The notes beneath the pieces are model-generated. The model saw only the letters and a list, made by a program, of their open reading frames with translations, had not been told where the DNA came from and did not search any database. A DNA stretch of 64,000 bases, taken from the NCBI RefSeq assembly GCF_910592395.1, contig NC_088323.1, positions 4,588,001-4,652,000 of the forward strand, given 5' to 3'. The position numbers and the translations under genes were made by a program. Positions 1 through 11,770 of this stretch are shown here, one piece after another (position 1 is the first letter of the stretch; each line of letters opens with the position of its first letter). Source of the DNA: Lineus longissimus (lineage: Eukaryota > Nemertea > Pilidiophora > Heteronemertea > Lineidae).

Positions 1-1401
1 AGTTTGAAAGAACACAAGATGAATCATTCATTGGTAGCAGACGGCAAACCTTACAAGTGTAAATATTGTGATATGGTGTTTAAACACGCAAGTTATTTGA
101 AAAGACACGAGTCGATTCACACAGGAGAGAGACCTTGGGATTGCGATATTTGCGGGAAGAGTTTCCGCACTAAATGGCATTTGACGAGTCATTCAAAGAG
201 CCATAGCGGCGAGAGACCTTTTCAATGTGAGCTTTGTGGGCGTGCATTCGGGCATCGTTGTGATCTGAAACAGCATATGCTGGTGCATACAGGGGAGCGC
301 CCGTATGTGTGTGAACAGTGTGGACAGAGTTTCAAGTCGAGTAGCCATTACTGGCAGCATATGCGACGTCATACGGGCGAGAAGCGCCACAAATGTACAT
401 ACGAGGATTGCGATAAGGCGTATACAACACCATACGAATTACAACGCCATCTACAGTTCCATACAGGAGATAAACCATGGATTTGCGGTGTTTGTGGCAA
501 AGCTTATATCGACAAAGCCGTCATGTTACGACACGAACGTGGCCACACCGGGATCAAAGAATACCCTTGTAAAATCTGTGATGCTTCCTTTGATATGAAA
601 TCACTCTTGAACGAACACAAGTCCATACACATAGAAAATGGTGATGTTCCAAAGCGCAAGAGGAAGAAAAAGCCTAAAATAAATAAATGTTTTTTATGTG
701 GGGTGGTTTTTGAAACGGAGGCGTTGTTAGAAGAACATAAAGTTTTACATACAGTCTTACCGTATAACGGCCCTGAGAAAAAATTTCCATGTGGAAATTG
801 TGACGAGCTATTCGCAGATGAAGACATACTTAAGTGTCATGAACGGACTCATAAATATGTATTTGAATCAACTGGTACTAGTGAACCTCATAAATCTAGC
901 TGTGCTAGGGTTGGCGATGACTTTGAGTGCATGCACTGCCACAAAATGTTTCCCGATGAGATGCTTTTTAAAATACATGAATTGAAACACGAGATGGATG
1001 GTACGGGTACATTTGGTCATGCCAGTAACCCCGGTGGTAATGGCCAAGGGCATGTGTCGTCTTTTCCAGTCTTTCCAGAAAGTGTGCAGTGTGAATCTGG
1101 GCCGGTTTTTCCACAAGGTCATATTGAGCATGATAAATCCCAAGGATCGCCACCACATTGTGCTAAGGAAGATCCTTCCTCACTTTCCCCGCAAGGGCAT
1201 ATTGAGGGCTCTTCCACACCCCCACAGGGTCAACCTGAGCTGGGATCTTCCCCTGTATGCCCACAGGGGCTGATTGAGCAGGGGTCTTCCCTAGTTTCCC
1301 CACAAATTGAGCAGGTGTCTTTCCAAGTTTCTGCACATAGTCAAATTGAGCCGGCCTGCTCTCAAGTTTCTCCACCAGGGCAAATAGATCAAAAGGTCTA
1401 A
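1..1401 (+). CDS. C2H2 zinc-finger protein, 3' part
   Basis: This reading frame is open from the first base, so the gene starts upstream of the window; 466 residues are visible. It begins inside a finger (only the two zinc-binding His remain) and then has about ten C2H2 fingers. Six or seven are spaced regularly (residues about 18 to 210) with TGERP-type linkers, which is the DNA-binding arrangement. A basic stretch (KRKRKKKPK, about residue 218, a likely nuclear signal) follows, then three more scattered fingers to about residue 325. The last 120 residues have no fingers and repeat a degenerate PQGxIE/QxSSxVS motif. By family this is a nuclear sequence-specific DNA-binding protein; no orthologue can be named. 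The stop is TAA at 1399-1401. Confidence 0.93.
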   Translation, partial: SLKEHKMNHSLVADGKPYKCKYCDMVFKHASYLKRHESIHTGERPWDCDICGKSFRTKWHLTSHSKSHSGERPFQCELCGRAFGHRCDLKQHMLVHTGERPYVCEQCGQSFKSSSHYWQHMRRHTGEKRHKCTYEDCDKAYTTPYELQRHLQFHTGDKPWICGVCGKAYIDKAVMLRHERGHTGIKEYPCKICDASFDMKSLLNEHKSIHIENGDVPKRKRKKKPKINKCFLCGVVFETEALLEEHKVLHTVLPYNGPEKKFPCGNCDELFADEDILKCHERTHKYVFESTGTSEPHKSSCARVGDDFECMHCHKMFPDEMLFKIHELKHEMDGTGTFGHASNPGGNGQGHVSSFPVFPESVQCESGPVFPQGHIEHDKSQGSPPHCAKEDPSSLSPQGHIEGSSTPPQGQPELGSSPVCPQGLIEQGSSLVSPQIEQVSFQVSAHSQIEPACSQVSPPGQIDQKV

Positions 1402-2175
1402 TTTTCTTCAAAATGCTTTAAAAAGTTTGATGGCGGAGGCAATGCTGGTAATATTCTTTGCTTACTGGAAGTTAAACCATATGTAAAACTGATGTGGCCT
1501 ACTTGTTAGCTGTCGATATTGTCAATGTGTCTGTCAAACTATTTAAATTCTATTCCATCGAAATTGCATATCAAATGGTCAAAACCTGAGATTTTGATAT
1601 GTGAAATGTATACTTGTGAGAGATGTCACTAAGTGCAGATGAGAAAGTTAGCAACTTCTAGGCTAATGCACATGCACATGCACTAGAAAGTGGTAATTTT
1701 ATCATGTGGTATAATCGGGAAAGCAAAATAAGGATAGTCTTTGTGACACTGAAGCTGCAGAAGATATCAAAAAGGGCATGTATACAGTTATAAAACCTAG
1801 TTGTAGTTAAACTTATGCTATGTGATTTTTACAATGAAGCTGTTATCTATACGGTACTTGAATGTATATTTTTTATCATACTCACTGTATCAAGACAATG
1901 TGTGAATCTGGGTTTGTCATACAGATATACTAGTACATGTATATCTACATGAGGTAAATTATGTGTACATGTACATGTATGTATCTAAGTGTAATGTGTA
2001 ATGCACAGGGAAGCATATGATGACATGCAAATTTTCAATACCCACCCCTGAATGTGACGAAGATTCATTATTACATATACATGTATAAGACCTACTGTTT
2101 TCATGTCAACTTTGTGTTTTAGCATCAATGTACTACAATCTGTAGAAGGAAATAAAGTGCAAAATCTGGAGAGAA
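1402..2175 (+). other. 3' UTR of the zinc-finger gene with poly(A) signal
   Basis: This is AT-rich noncoding sequence after the stop codon. An AATAAA hexamer at 2151-2156 is the likely polyadenylation signal. The stretch around 1920-2090 is rich in short acatgta repeats. No other gene is visible here. Confidence 0.6.
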
Positions 2176-2210
2176 AAATACTTCTATTTTTGTGTCAAAA
2201 AATCCTTGGG

Positions 2211-3870
2211 AGTTGAGACAGTCACAGACAGACCAAATTAATGGGACCCAGCAACTCCACTGTCTTGCTCAAATACTGTGAGAGAATTGAGACAGCCACA
2301 ACTGGACTGAATGGGACCTAGCAGGTTCATTGTCTTGAATGGGACCAGGCATCTCCACTGTCTCCTGAACAAGGTGAGAGAGTTGTGACAGTCACAACCA
2401 GGCTGAATGGGACTCAAAAACTCAACTTAGTTGTCTTGCTCAAATACTGTGAGAGAATTGAGACAGTCACAACTAGGCTGAATGGGACCTAACAGGTTTG
2501 GCCTGGCTGTCCCACCTTACTGGCATACTGAGAGAGATGATACAATGACAACCAGACAAAATTCGACCTGACTTGCCAACCTTTGTCGGCATAGTGAGTG
2601 AGACTAGACCGTAACAATCATTCAGAATGGGACTGGCAGCTCCACGAGACAGTAACAACTGGGGCGAATGAAGCGGCTCTATCGCGTCCTCGACACTGAG
2701 ACAGACAAGAACAACCAGACAACATTCGTAGAGAGACGAGACAGTCACAACCAGGGCGCTGCACTAAGCATATCCAACTTGTCTGTGAGAGAAATGAGAT
2801 GGTCACAACTAGTCATTTCACTCTTAAGACTAATCGGGACATTCAGCTTCACCTTGTATCCGGCACATTAAGGACAGATAAGACAGCACCAACCGGGCCA
2901 AATTGGGCTTGACAACCCATGTTGTGGCTGTCTCATCTCTCTCACCGTGTTGGCAAGACAATGGAGCTGCCAGGCCGATTTGGCCTTGTTTGTTGCGACA
3001 GTCTCATCCCTTTCTTCGTGTTGGCAAGACAGTGGAGCTCCGAGGTCCAATTTAGTCTGGTTGTGAGTCTCAACCCTCCGACGATGGAGCTGCCAAGTCC
3101 GATTCGGTCTGGTTGTGACTGTCTCAACTCGGCCACATGATAGAGCTACCCGCTCCGATTTTCGATTGTCTCATCTCTCCCACCGTGTTGGCAACACAGT
3201 GGAGCTGCCAGGTCCTGTTCAGTCTGGCTGTGACTGTCTCTTCTCTCTCACAGTTTTAGCAAGATGGTTATGACAGTCTCAAACTCTCCCACTCTGTTGA
3301 CAACTTGGTGGCCTGCCAGGTCCCAATCAGTTTGGTTATGACAGTACCAACTCATTCACCGTGTTGACCACATGTTTAAGATGATCTGAATTGGTCTGAT
3401 TGAGACTCTCTCTCCGTATTGGCCAGAGGTTTGAGCGACCAGGTCCGAATTCGCCTGGTTGTGACTGTCTTAACTCTCTCCCGTGTTGGCCACATGTTTG
3501 AGCGGCCAGGTCCGAATTCGCCTGGTTGAAAGTGTGACAATCTGACACACACACAAGACGGTGGAGCTGCCTGGTCCGAATAGGTCTGGTTGTGACAGTC
3601 TCAACTCTCTTATCTTGTTGGCAATACAGTGGAGCTGTCAGGTTTTGATTCGGTCTTGTTGTGACGCCCTTAGCGTGTTGGGACAAGACTCGGAGCTGCC
3701 ATGTCCAATTTCAGTCTGGCTGCGACTCTCTCACTCTTGTTTGGGCGAGATATGGAGCTGTCAGGTACGATTTGGTCTGGTTGTGACTGTCTCAACTATC
3801 ATGTTGGCCACCTGGTGGAGCTTCCAGGTCTGATTCAGTCCATGCAGGTGACTGTCACATCTTGAATGAC
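2211..3870. repeat. 68-bp minisatellite in two opposite-facing halves
   Basis: Degenerate tandem units of about 68 bp carry recognisable blocks such as tggagctgcc, ggtctggttgtgactgtctc and accgtgttggcaagacag. From about 2918 to 3870 the units read in this orientation. From about 2211 to 2917 the reverse complement is present (gagacagtcacaaccag, ggcagctcc). The array is therefore two head-to-head blocks with a switch near 2917. Small open frames across it follow the repeat and are not genes. It fills the space between two gene 3' ends. Confidence 0.85.
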
Positions 3871-4666
3871 AAAGCAATGTAAGGTTGCTGTGTCCTTGAT
3901 TGACACCAACACAGAACAGTGGTGATCCTTCTGAAGCAGAACAAAACGCAATGATTCTATTTCAATATACTTTATTGCTGGCAGGGCTAGACACTACAAT
4001 ATCCACTTGTAGGGCAAGCGCTACAGCGACATCAACTGACGATGAAGAAATCACGACTTATTCTAATACTTTTTTAAGTAACCTTTACATATACACCAAC
4101 CTAGTTACCCCAAACTGGTAATCTCACAGAGTGTTACCCCAGTTAATACCACATTGCACCCTGCACCCATGCAAAAAACATAATCGTGTGAACTTGCTGA
4201 GCGCTACTAAAACTTGAAGTTAAAACCCTGACTGTTCCACTGCTATTGCTTCAACAGCTGCAATACATACAAATGCGGAAATCTAGCAGAAGCACATACA
4301 CAAATTGTAAATATCATCTTGGAAAAAGCTGTTAACTTAAATATCAAAGCACAATTCCACTTAAAACCTGCAGTCAAGAGTAAGGCCTAGTATGAACAAC
4401 ACATCTTATAACATCTACTGCCATAGTTAAGTCTCAACATCGAAGCCTTAACAACGAACTCATCAAGTGGCCAAACTCCCACAAAGTACACCCCGTACAT
4501 GTACTGGTACCAGCATCAGTCCTGAGATAAAAGCAGACTCGTTTTTTCCTCCAAGAGCTTTATGACAACTATCAAGATATATCAATGCTACAGCAACAAT
4601 AACTAGCAATTCACCCCAGATAATCGGTGATTCACCAGGGTGCAATTTAAGTGTCCGATTTCCAAA
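3871..4666 (-). other. 3' UTR of MMADHC with poly(A) signal
   Basis: This is noncoding sequence downstream (minus strand) of the MMADHC stop. TTTATT at 3971-3976 reads AATAAA on the minus strand and is the probable polyadenylation signal. This gives a 3' UTR of about 700 bases. Confidence 0.6.
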
Positions 4667-7236
4667 CTATGATGATTTTTTCTTGGGGTTTTCTTTTTCT
4701 TTGAGCATCAGATCCAAAATCACTGGATGGTTCATTGGGGCATCCGTGAACAGTGATCCGACGTAAGCGTGCGTCCCCCAAAGATGATGCGAGATGACTT
4801 TGCAGCATCCTAAGTCCTCGATTTCAAATCCCAGCTTTCTGTAGCGATCGTCTGTCTCGAAGAATGTGGCATTCGTGTAGGCACCAAGGTACTGGAAAAA
4901 GGATTCAAACTGCGTTAGCAGCCAACAACACTAATTGAGTCGTGGTGGTGTGGTGGTGTAGTGGCTTGGTCTCTGCTAGGGGTCATGAGCTCATCCGAGT
5001 TCTACTGAAAGGTTTCAAAAAAGATCAGAGTAGAAGCATAAAGTCTAATGATAGCCTCTATCGTTGTTGATCTCAGACCAAAACTTTAACAAAGTGACCT
5101 TCCTACAAATACTTACCGGTCTGCCAGAAGAGGGGTCAATGAAGTCCCCCCAGTAACCAGCATTTTTTAAAGTCTCACAGATCTCTTGGGCCCCAGTTAT
5201 AAACTGAAATCAATTATAACAAACTGTTAGAGAACCAGATAAACAGTACACAATCCTCATCATGGGGTAATTTTGAGACTAAGCTACTTTCTAGACAAAG
5301 GACTCCAGAATATTGCTGAGCCATGACATCATAATTACAAGTCGTCAACTCAATATCTGATCTGCAGCATAAAGTCTTACTAAGTTAAGCTATGCGTAAT
5401 TGGCACATGATTATAAAAAATGAGAATGATTGAGCCACCAACCTGTTTCAGGAGAGTTTCGCGTTCTTCTTCAACATCAGGACTCCAGGCTGTCATGTCA
5501 TTTTCAGTTTTTTGACTGATGGTCAGTACCGTCACGTTACAATGACGCAAGTCACGGTCTGGGAACAATTCCTGAAAGTCTAGAAGAAGACAAACACATT
5601 TCAATAGCTAGAATTGTCAGTTGAGTCTGCAGGTAGACTCTGGAATCTCTGACAAAGTTGAAATTGGCGACCTCAGCCACAAGTGGCACATAGCTAATTC
5701 GTTACAACCCAAACAATCTTGGGACAATGATGGAACACTGACAACGAATCATATCAATACCTTTTTTCAGGAGTGCAGGGCATTCCTGGGCAACACATTC
5801 CAACTTGTCAGAAGGGTAAGGCTGGGATGGAAGGATGTCTTCATTCTCATGCTGAAAAAATAATGACAATAAAATCATCAAGATGAATGGAACTGATTCA
5901 CGATGTAAGTCTGAGAAGTCCATTTCATGAGCAAATGACATAGCACTCAAAAAAACCTAAATGGCTTGGACATTTTTTCAGTGTTTGGTGATGCCCGATT
6001 CTGTCAAAGTACTAATAGATAGCTATAGCTAGTACCAATCATTCGGGTTTCCAGCATAAAAAATAAATGTTCATTTGATTAAGAACTTACTCGTTTTGTA
6101 TTGCGGAGCCACTCCTCAAACAAAGATCCATGTCTATCCATCGTAAACTGCTGGTTTATCAGCGCATCCGGGTCCACCGTCTCTGGAAGGGGCAGACTCT
6201 GGGACTTTTTCATGTGGCTTCCCGTCCCGGTGAGGCCTGGCAGCGGGAACCGGCTATCAGGGGCAGCAAATGGGCCTAGTGCACGGTCAGATGGATCGTA
6301 GTCGTCTGGAAATTTTAATTCAAAGATTTCCTTTTATGGCTAGGACTTAACAAAAATACCAAGTGCGTGTATGTATATCCGACTTGTGAGTGGAAAGTTT
6401 GGCCAGAGCCACACGGTACTTTAAACTGGCCTAAAACAACCAAACGTAGTGCAGTATGTGCGCTTGGTTTCTCAAGAAAAGTTTCTGGATTAGGCCGCAG
6501 AATGTATGTAAATAGAGATGCACAGTATAAAGTGTATACGATTTTGTTATTTCATAGCGTACACAGATATTAAAAGCAGCAAAAATAAAACTAAAAATCA
6601 AAGTCATCTATAAAAGTAAAACTAAAGACTTCCTAAAGCACTACGAAGCCAACACATGCCTTGGTTGTTCAATGGTTTTACCTTGGCCATTTTGGCTGAA
6701 TAACTGACCGTTGTATGCTGAAAACTGGAAAGTCGATGCCTGGCTTTGCTCGTACGAAGAAAATGCTCTAAAATGGCGAACAGCTGCACGGAGATTCGGA
6801 AGATAACAAATCACTGCCTTCCTCTGGCCCAGGAGAACCTGAAAATAATGTGGGAAACATTTAATTGAATAGAAGAAAATATGATTGCTAGATTGGTAAA
6901 ATGTTGATGATGGTACCATCAGAAGGTGCTGCTTTCATAGTTTTACAATAATTTGGTGGTTTGCTGTTGGCTGACTGACCACCACTTAAACCTCCTCGGA
7001 GGGGGGGGAAGTATGCATGAATTTAATCAAATCTGTTCCATGACTGCTACTGCCAGACTTCCAAGAAATATTTCCCTGTAAGAATGAGCGCTGAAGGAGT
7101 GCTGAGGCATAGCCCATTCCATGCTGTCAATTTAAGCCCTACTGAACTTAGGAGGGGGAAAAGGATAATCCTCCAAGAAATATCAGAGATGTCTCACCCC
7201 TGAATATGCGATAAGCCCACTTACCCTTGATGCCAT
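4667..7236 (-). CDS. MMADHC: MMADHC, cobalamin trafficking protein (cblD)
   Basis: Seven coding exons on the minus strand join with consistent phases: 7236-7225, 6838-6682, 6305-6091, 5851-5761, 5579-5443, 5203-5117 and 4891-4667. They give 307 residues (human protein 296). The first exon encodes only MASR, and the next adds an Arg-rich, mitochondrial-leader-like stretch. The C-terminal half is strongly conserved: [15 protein letters not shown], the [12 protein letters not shown] block, [12 protein letters not shown] and DLGCCKVI, with a Cys pair at 262/263. By family, this protein partners MMACHC and steers cobalamin to cytosolic methionine synthase or mitochondrial methylmalonyl-CoA mutase; a Cys in the DLGCCKV motif contacts the cobalt in the complex. 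All introns are GT-AG. I see no lesions. Confidence 0.95.
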
Positions 7237-7440
7237 GGTACAAGCGGATGCAGGTGCTTGAAACTGACCCTGTCACTCAATGGCACTATCACAGCTAATC
7301 TGGAAATAGCAGTTTACGAGTGCATTCAAATTTTGTGTTTTTCACAACCTGTGGCGCCAAAATGCAAAAAAATCAAAGGCTTCATAATATTCATACATTT
7401 GTAGTGGTGTACAAACTATTTTGTATGAGTGTCTAGTGCG

Positions 7441-8171
7441 CGGTCTACCTAATGCGCGTCCGGAACAATTTGTGCGTCCGGAAGAGAAAGTGCGCGTCCG
7501 GAACAATTTCCTATGTAAATATGAACCTAATGTTGCATGAGATGGCTTAAATAGCATTTTAATTCCATGTAGAGAAAATAAAATTGGAAAAAATTTCCTT
7601 GGTGACTTTGTATTTTACAATTTTCAGCGGGGTGATTTGGGTGTTACAAAGCCATCAAATCCCAGTTTACTGACGTTTCTCCTCAACAAATTGTTGTTGC
7701 AGTTGCAGAATTTCGATAGTAGCCGTGTTGTAATGGATTAGACTGGTATCTGGTGTCTCAGCACATGGAATGAATTTTGTTGACCCCCATTCCCCCGCCC
7801 CCTCGATCCCCTCCCCTCCCCCTAAAAGCACAAATTGGCTTCACAATAATTGCTATTGCCCCTTATCCCACGGCACGCAAAGACAAACTCATACTGACTT
7901 AGACGACCACAACAGGAGAAGGCGCGTAAGGAAGTTGGGATATGAGTATGGCATTAGTAATTAACCACCTCGCTGAAAATTGTAAAATACAAGTCACCAA
8001 AAAAATTTTTTTCAATTTTATTTTCTCTACATGGAATTAAAATGCTATTTAAGCCATCTAATGCAACAATAGGTTCATATTTACATAGGAAATTGTTCCG
8101 GACGCGCACTTTCTCTTCCGGACGCGCTCCGGACGCGCAAACAGAGTTCCGGACGCACATTAGGTGGACCC
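7441..8171. mobile_element. hAT-like foldback MITE with 8-bp target duplication
   Basis: This 731-bp element has about 200-bp terminal inverted repeats (about 7441-7640 and 7970-8171) and only about 330 bp of unique centre. The outer ends match as GGTCYACCTAATGYGCG. Subterminal gcgtccgga motifs are repeated several times at both ends. The flanks are the identical 8-mer CTAGTGCG at 7433-7440 and 8172-8179, which supports a true insertion with 8-bp duplication, as in hAT and P-type transposons. It has no coding capacity and is therefore non-autonomous. It lies upstream of MMADHC. Confidence 0.88.
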
Positions 8172-8179
8172 CTAGTGCG

Positions 8180-9200
8180 AGTGCAGTTTAGTGTCAAACT
8201 GTCCAATGGCAATGTATACTCTTTACTCACAGTGATTGTCACTGTCACTGTGAGATAGATATGATGTGTACGTGTGCTGTACGCCTGTACTGTCCTGTGA
8301 CTGTGTGAGACAGAGATGTGTGCTGTGCCTGTGCATTAGAATTTGATAACCATAAGTGGGTTAAAAACTTGTAAATGTACCAGAAAATCTATACAATGTT
8401 AAAACCCACATGAATATTTAACACCAATTAAGCACATGATACAACAATATTGAGAAAAATCACTCACAAACAACAAATATAAAGGAAAATATTACAAAAA
8501 TATTTTGTCCTCACAGGAGAAGGTCATGAAATACAACCCAAACCATGTACCAAAACGTCATCAAGGGAAACCCCGGAATTCCTTGTGCTAAACATAGAAA
8601 TTATTGGCTGTTGGAGGGACCATCTCAAAACCAGAGCTGGTAATGAAATGAAGCTAATGGTGGTAATGAGCTTAACTAATAGGCAAAACGGAGTGCCATC
8701 ACAGGGAAAAATAGATTAATGATGTCTGCGAGGGGAGGAGCATGCAACTGACCCTTGTATTCGAGGATGCTTCTTCTATTAGAGCCTTCTTCGCTTGAAA
8801 ATGTAGGCCTACAGTTTGCACTAAAATACTAAAAGCAAGTGTTTTTATCAATTTGGAGGATTTCTTTTGATTAGTTACTACTCCAATGCCCAGATGGTAG
8901 CACCAATTACCATCCCAGAAATCAATATTTTCCCCAACCACCTGTGATATACCACTAGAAACCACTGTGCTGGTTTGACGGCACTGCACAACGATCGGGA
9001 CTGCCAGTTCTGTCAGGATAGTAAATCCAAGGGATGTACTAAAAAAGCCTTAGGATACCCTTGCCCGGGAATTTATTAGGATTTATCTCTATCGAACTGA
9101 GGATACCGCCAGCATGTTTGGGAGAGGGAAAATGGAGCTCTCTGAGAGCTCTCATATTCTTAGGGAAGATGGGGTAAGGATGTAGCTTTATAATTGAGCA
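8180..9200. other. Intergenic, no gene seen
   Basis: This is noncoding sequence. A short simple stretch rich in gtcactgtgactgtgtg words lies at about 8220-8335. Open frames are short and carry no recognisable domain. Confidence 0.6.
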
Positions 9201-9426
9201 TTAACCCTGTTGGGACCTTGGATGCTTGTTAACAAAAAGTTTCATATAAAAAAAAAAAAATTCTGATTGGTTCATTTCTAATGTGATGCAGCATCTAGCG
9301 CTTCTGATTGGACAGTATGACCGGAAGTCTATCCAATCCCAGCCTAATGTAGTCTTCCCATTTCACTGAATCAACTCATTATTTTTGTCTATTTGAAAGA
9401 AAAAGTGCCTGTCACAACAGGGTTAA
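9201..9426. mobile_element. piggyBac-like MITE with TTAA target site
   Basis: A 218-bp sequence (9205-9422) lies between two TTAA tetranucleotides (9201-9204 and 9423-9426). Its ends are inverted: CCCTGTTG at the left and CAACAGGG at the right. A TTAA duplication plus CCC-type termini is the signature of piggyBac-family insertions. There is no open frame of note, so it is non-autonomous. Confidence 0.85.
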
Positions 9427-9650
9427 TCAATCATACATTGTAATGTAAGTGTCTTGAGAAATGTAGCCCTTGACCATTAATTGCTCATAAATAGTTGAAA
9501 TATAATAAATACATAACGTAACAAGTAAGTATTTTATGATCAGTATCATTACTAATATATAGCTGACATATCAAATACAGAGTTGCAACGCCATGTCTGA
9601 CAGTTTATGTTTTTGTCTGTTTTGTTTATATGGTTATGGTATCTATCAAA

Positions 9651-9840
9651 TGTGACCCGTCACAGCAAAACCAGGCGCATGTCGCTCTGAGCTTGGCAGC
9701 TTGAGACGGACTGTTTGATCAATTCTCTATTGTCTGCCTTTTGTGAAATATGAGCACATCAATTTCTTCCATTATCTCCTGGTGTCACTTTGGCTCATCT
9801 TCTGTGCGACATACGCCTGGTTTTGCTGTGACGGGTCACA
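9651..9840. mobile_element. MITE with palindromic termini
   Basis: This 190-bp element has near-perfect inverted repeats of about 35 bp, starting TGTGACCCGTCACAGC at both ends. The outermost 14 bases are themselves a palindrome (TGTGAC, two bases, GTCACA). The superfamily is uncertain because no clear target duplication is visible beyond a possible short A-rich match. Confidence 0.82.
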
Positions 9841-11565
9841 AATACAGAATTGCAGCGTTTGAGAATTTTTGCTCTATATTCATTTTCAGAGTCTTGTTTT
9901 TATGTCAGATGAGCTCCAACACAACACCCATTGAGTTGGTAGTGGATTTTTCGGCATTTTCTTTCTTACCGTCAACTTAAAAACCTAGAATTGTGCCATC
10001 AGAACGTTTAAAAGTCTGACATTGATTTCAACTTTTTTTGATTACCAACTGTTACCAAAAAAAAACTATACTCCTCGCTAAAGATTGATAAAGTGTCATT
10101 CAGTTGCAGGGTGTTTATTTTTGTGAAGTTTGCGACTGCAAATTTGAATTCGTTGATTGAACTTTTTTTTCGTCTCCAATCTGACGATTTCACATTGGTC
10201 ATGATTGACGACTGAGACATTGGCAGTAAACCAATCGCGGAAAGTAAGCACGTCTTGTTGGATACGGCCGTCAACAGTCTACTATGCAAGGAAAAAGGAA
10301 CTGATTTATTGATAGCATAGCCGAACTGCAATCATAAATTGACTGCAGTTATTGTTAAAGTCATTATCAAACTCAAAAACCATTTGGTTTTTTTTTCATT
10401 TTACTAAATAAGCTAAACGATGTGCACACTTGTGTTGGCCGAAAAACCTTTATTTCTAAGAGTATATTGTGATGTATAAAAATAAACGCTTGAGAAGAGC
10501 TTACGGAAAGCGGAGACCCATCCATGTCTCTCGGCCATGTTCTTCTCCTGTCGTACATCCATCATGTGCAGGTCTATTGTCGTCTGTAACATATCAGAAA
10601 CCCTGTATACAGTCTCCAGTTTCATCAAGAACACGAATTAATCGTCTTACGGCGACGATATACCTCGGACTTTGATATAATTCTGCACGTCAACCCTGTG
10701 CGGTTAACAATGGCTCCATGCCCATTATTGGTGAATTATCTCACGTTTGAAATTTCTCAGGGGTCTGTGGTGTTGATTCGGTTCCAAGAAAATTCCCATT
10801 AGATCTGGTTAGCCGGCCTGTTAGTCCCTACCTATAATGACGATCCGAACGCTTGCCTGTGGTCATTATAAGCAAGGCTATCCAATCATTTATCGTCTTG
10901 ATTCCGGTCGTATCTAAAATAAGGCGGATTTAAATTCTGTAAACTTGAGAAAGAATTGCAGTGAGCATCATGCCGTCTTGTTACTGCAAGTCAATAATGT
11001 ATAAAGGCAACCCAAAGGCGGTATAGGACCTGCCTCGTGTTGTTATGGAATCTCACCAAGGGAGTCGTTCACGCCTTACAAATACAAGGTGCACGCTGTC
11101 CAAAATCTACGCGTATCTTACGTTCTCGTATATCCGGTTTAGTTCTACCGAATCGCTTTGCGTCGTTTCTATAGATATAAAAGATTCAATAGAAAGGAAG
11201 CGGGTGTACTCGTCCTTGAACGCAATTTACGCACAATCGTTCAGATTTGGAACATATATATATTACTTCAGTGTCGCGGCGAGTCATTGGTTTTACAATA
11301 ACGGTCAGACAATGCACAGAAGACGTCGACAACCGCTTAATAAAATCAATGGTAATACCAAGCTAACATCATGATACACACTATTAATAGTACATGGCGG
11401 CCGTATGTCATCAGTATATAGCCTACTGCCTGACTGCCGTATATTTGCCTTTGATCCGATCGATAATAGCATAGATCCATAAGTCAAGTCTGATGAGTGC
11501 GATGACTAGCCTTGAACACAGCAACTGAGCTAGCAAGGGTGGAACTAGCCTACATGTAGCAGTGC
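9841..11565. other. Intergenic, no gene seen
   Basis: I see only short open frames without domain or splice context on either strand, and no repeat structure of note. Confidence 0.5.
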
Positions 11566-11569
11566 CACT

Positions 11570-11770
11570 GGAACCTCCATATAGAATTCGTCGAGGGCTT
11601 TCCAATGAATGGTCATAACAAAAGGTTAACAAATGGTACCATCAGATGGTATTTGTTGAGAGCTAAGTCATATCGAAAGGAAAGGTTCACAAATGGAACC
11701 TTCATATAGAGTTCCTCCAGGGCTTTCCAATGAATGGTCATAACAAAAGGTTTACAAATGGAACCATCAA
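11570..11770 (+). repeat. Two-copy tandem duplication, 125-bp period
   Basis: A block of about 75 bp at 11570-11645 recurs at about 11695-11770 with few differences. Shared words include ggctttccaatgaatggtc and ataacaaaaggtt. The function is unknown. Confidence 0.75.

Noticed and set aside
4935-5010. tRNA-like head in an MMADHC intron (tggtgtagtggcttgg)
   Set aside because: The B box is too degenerate and no tail is visible.
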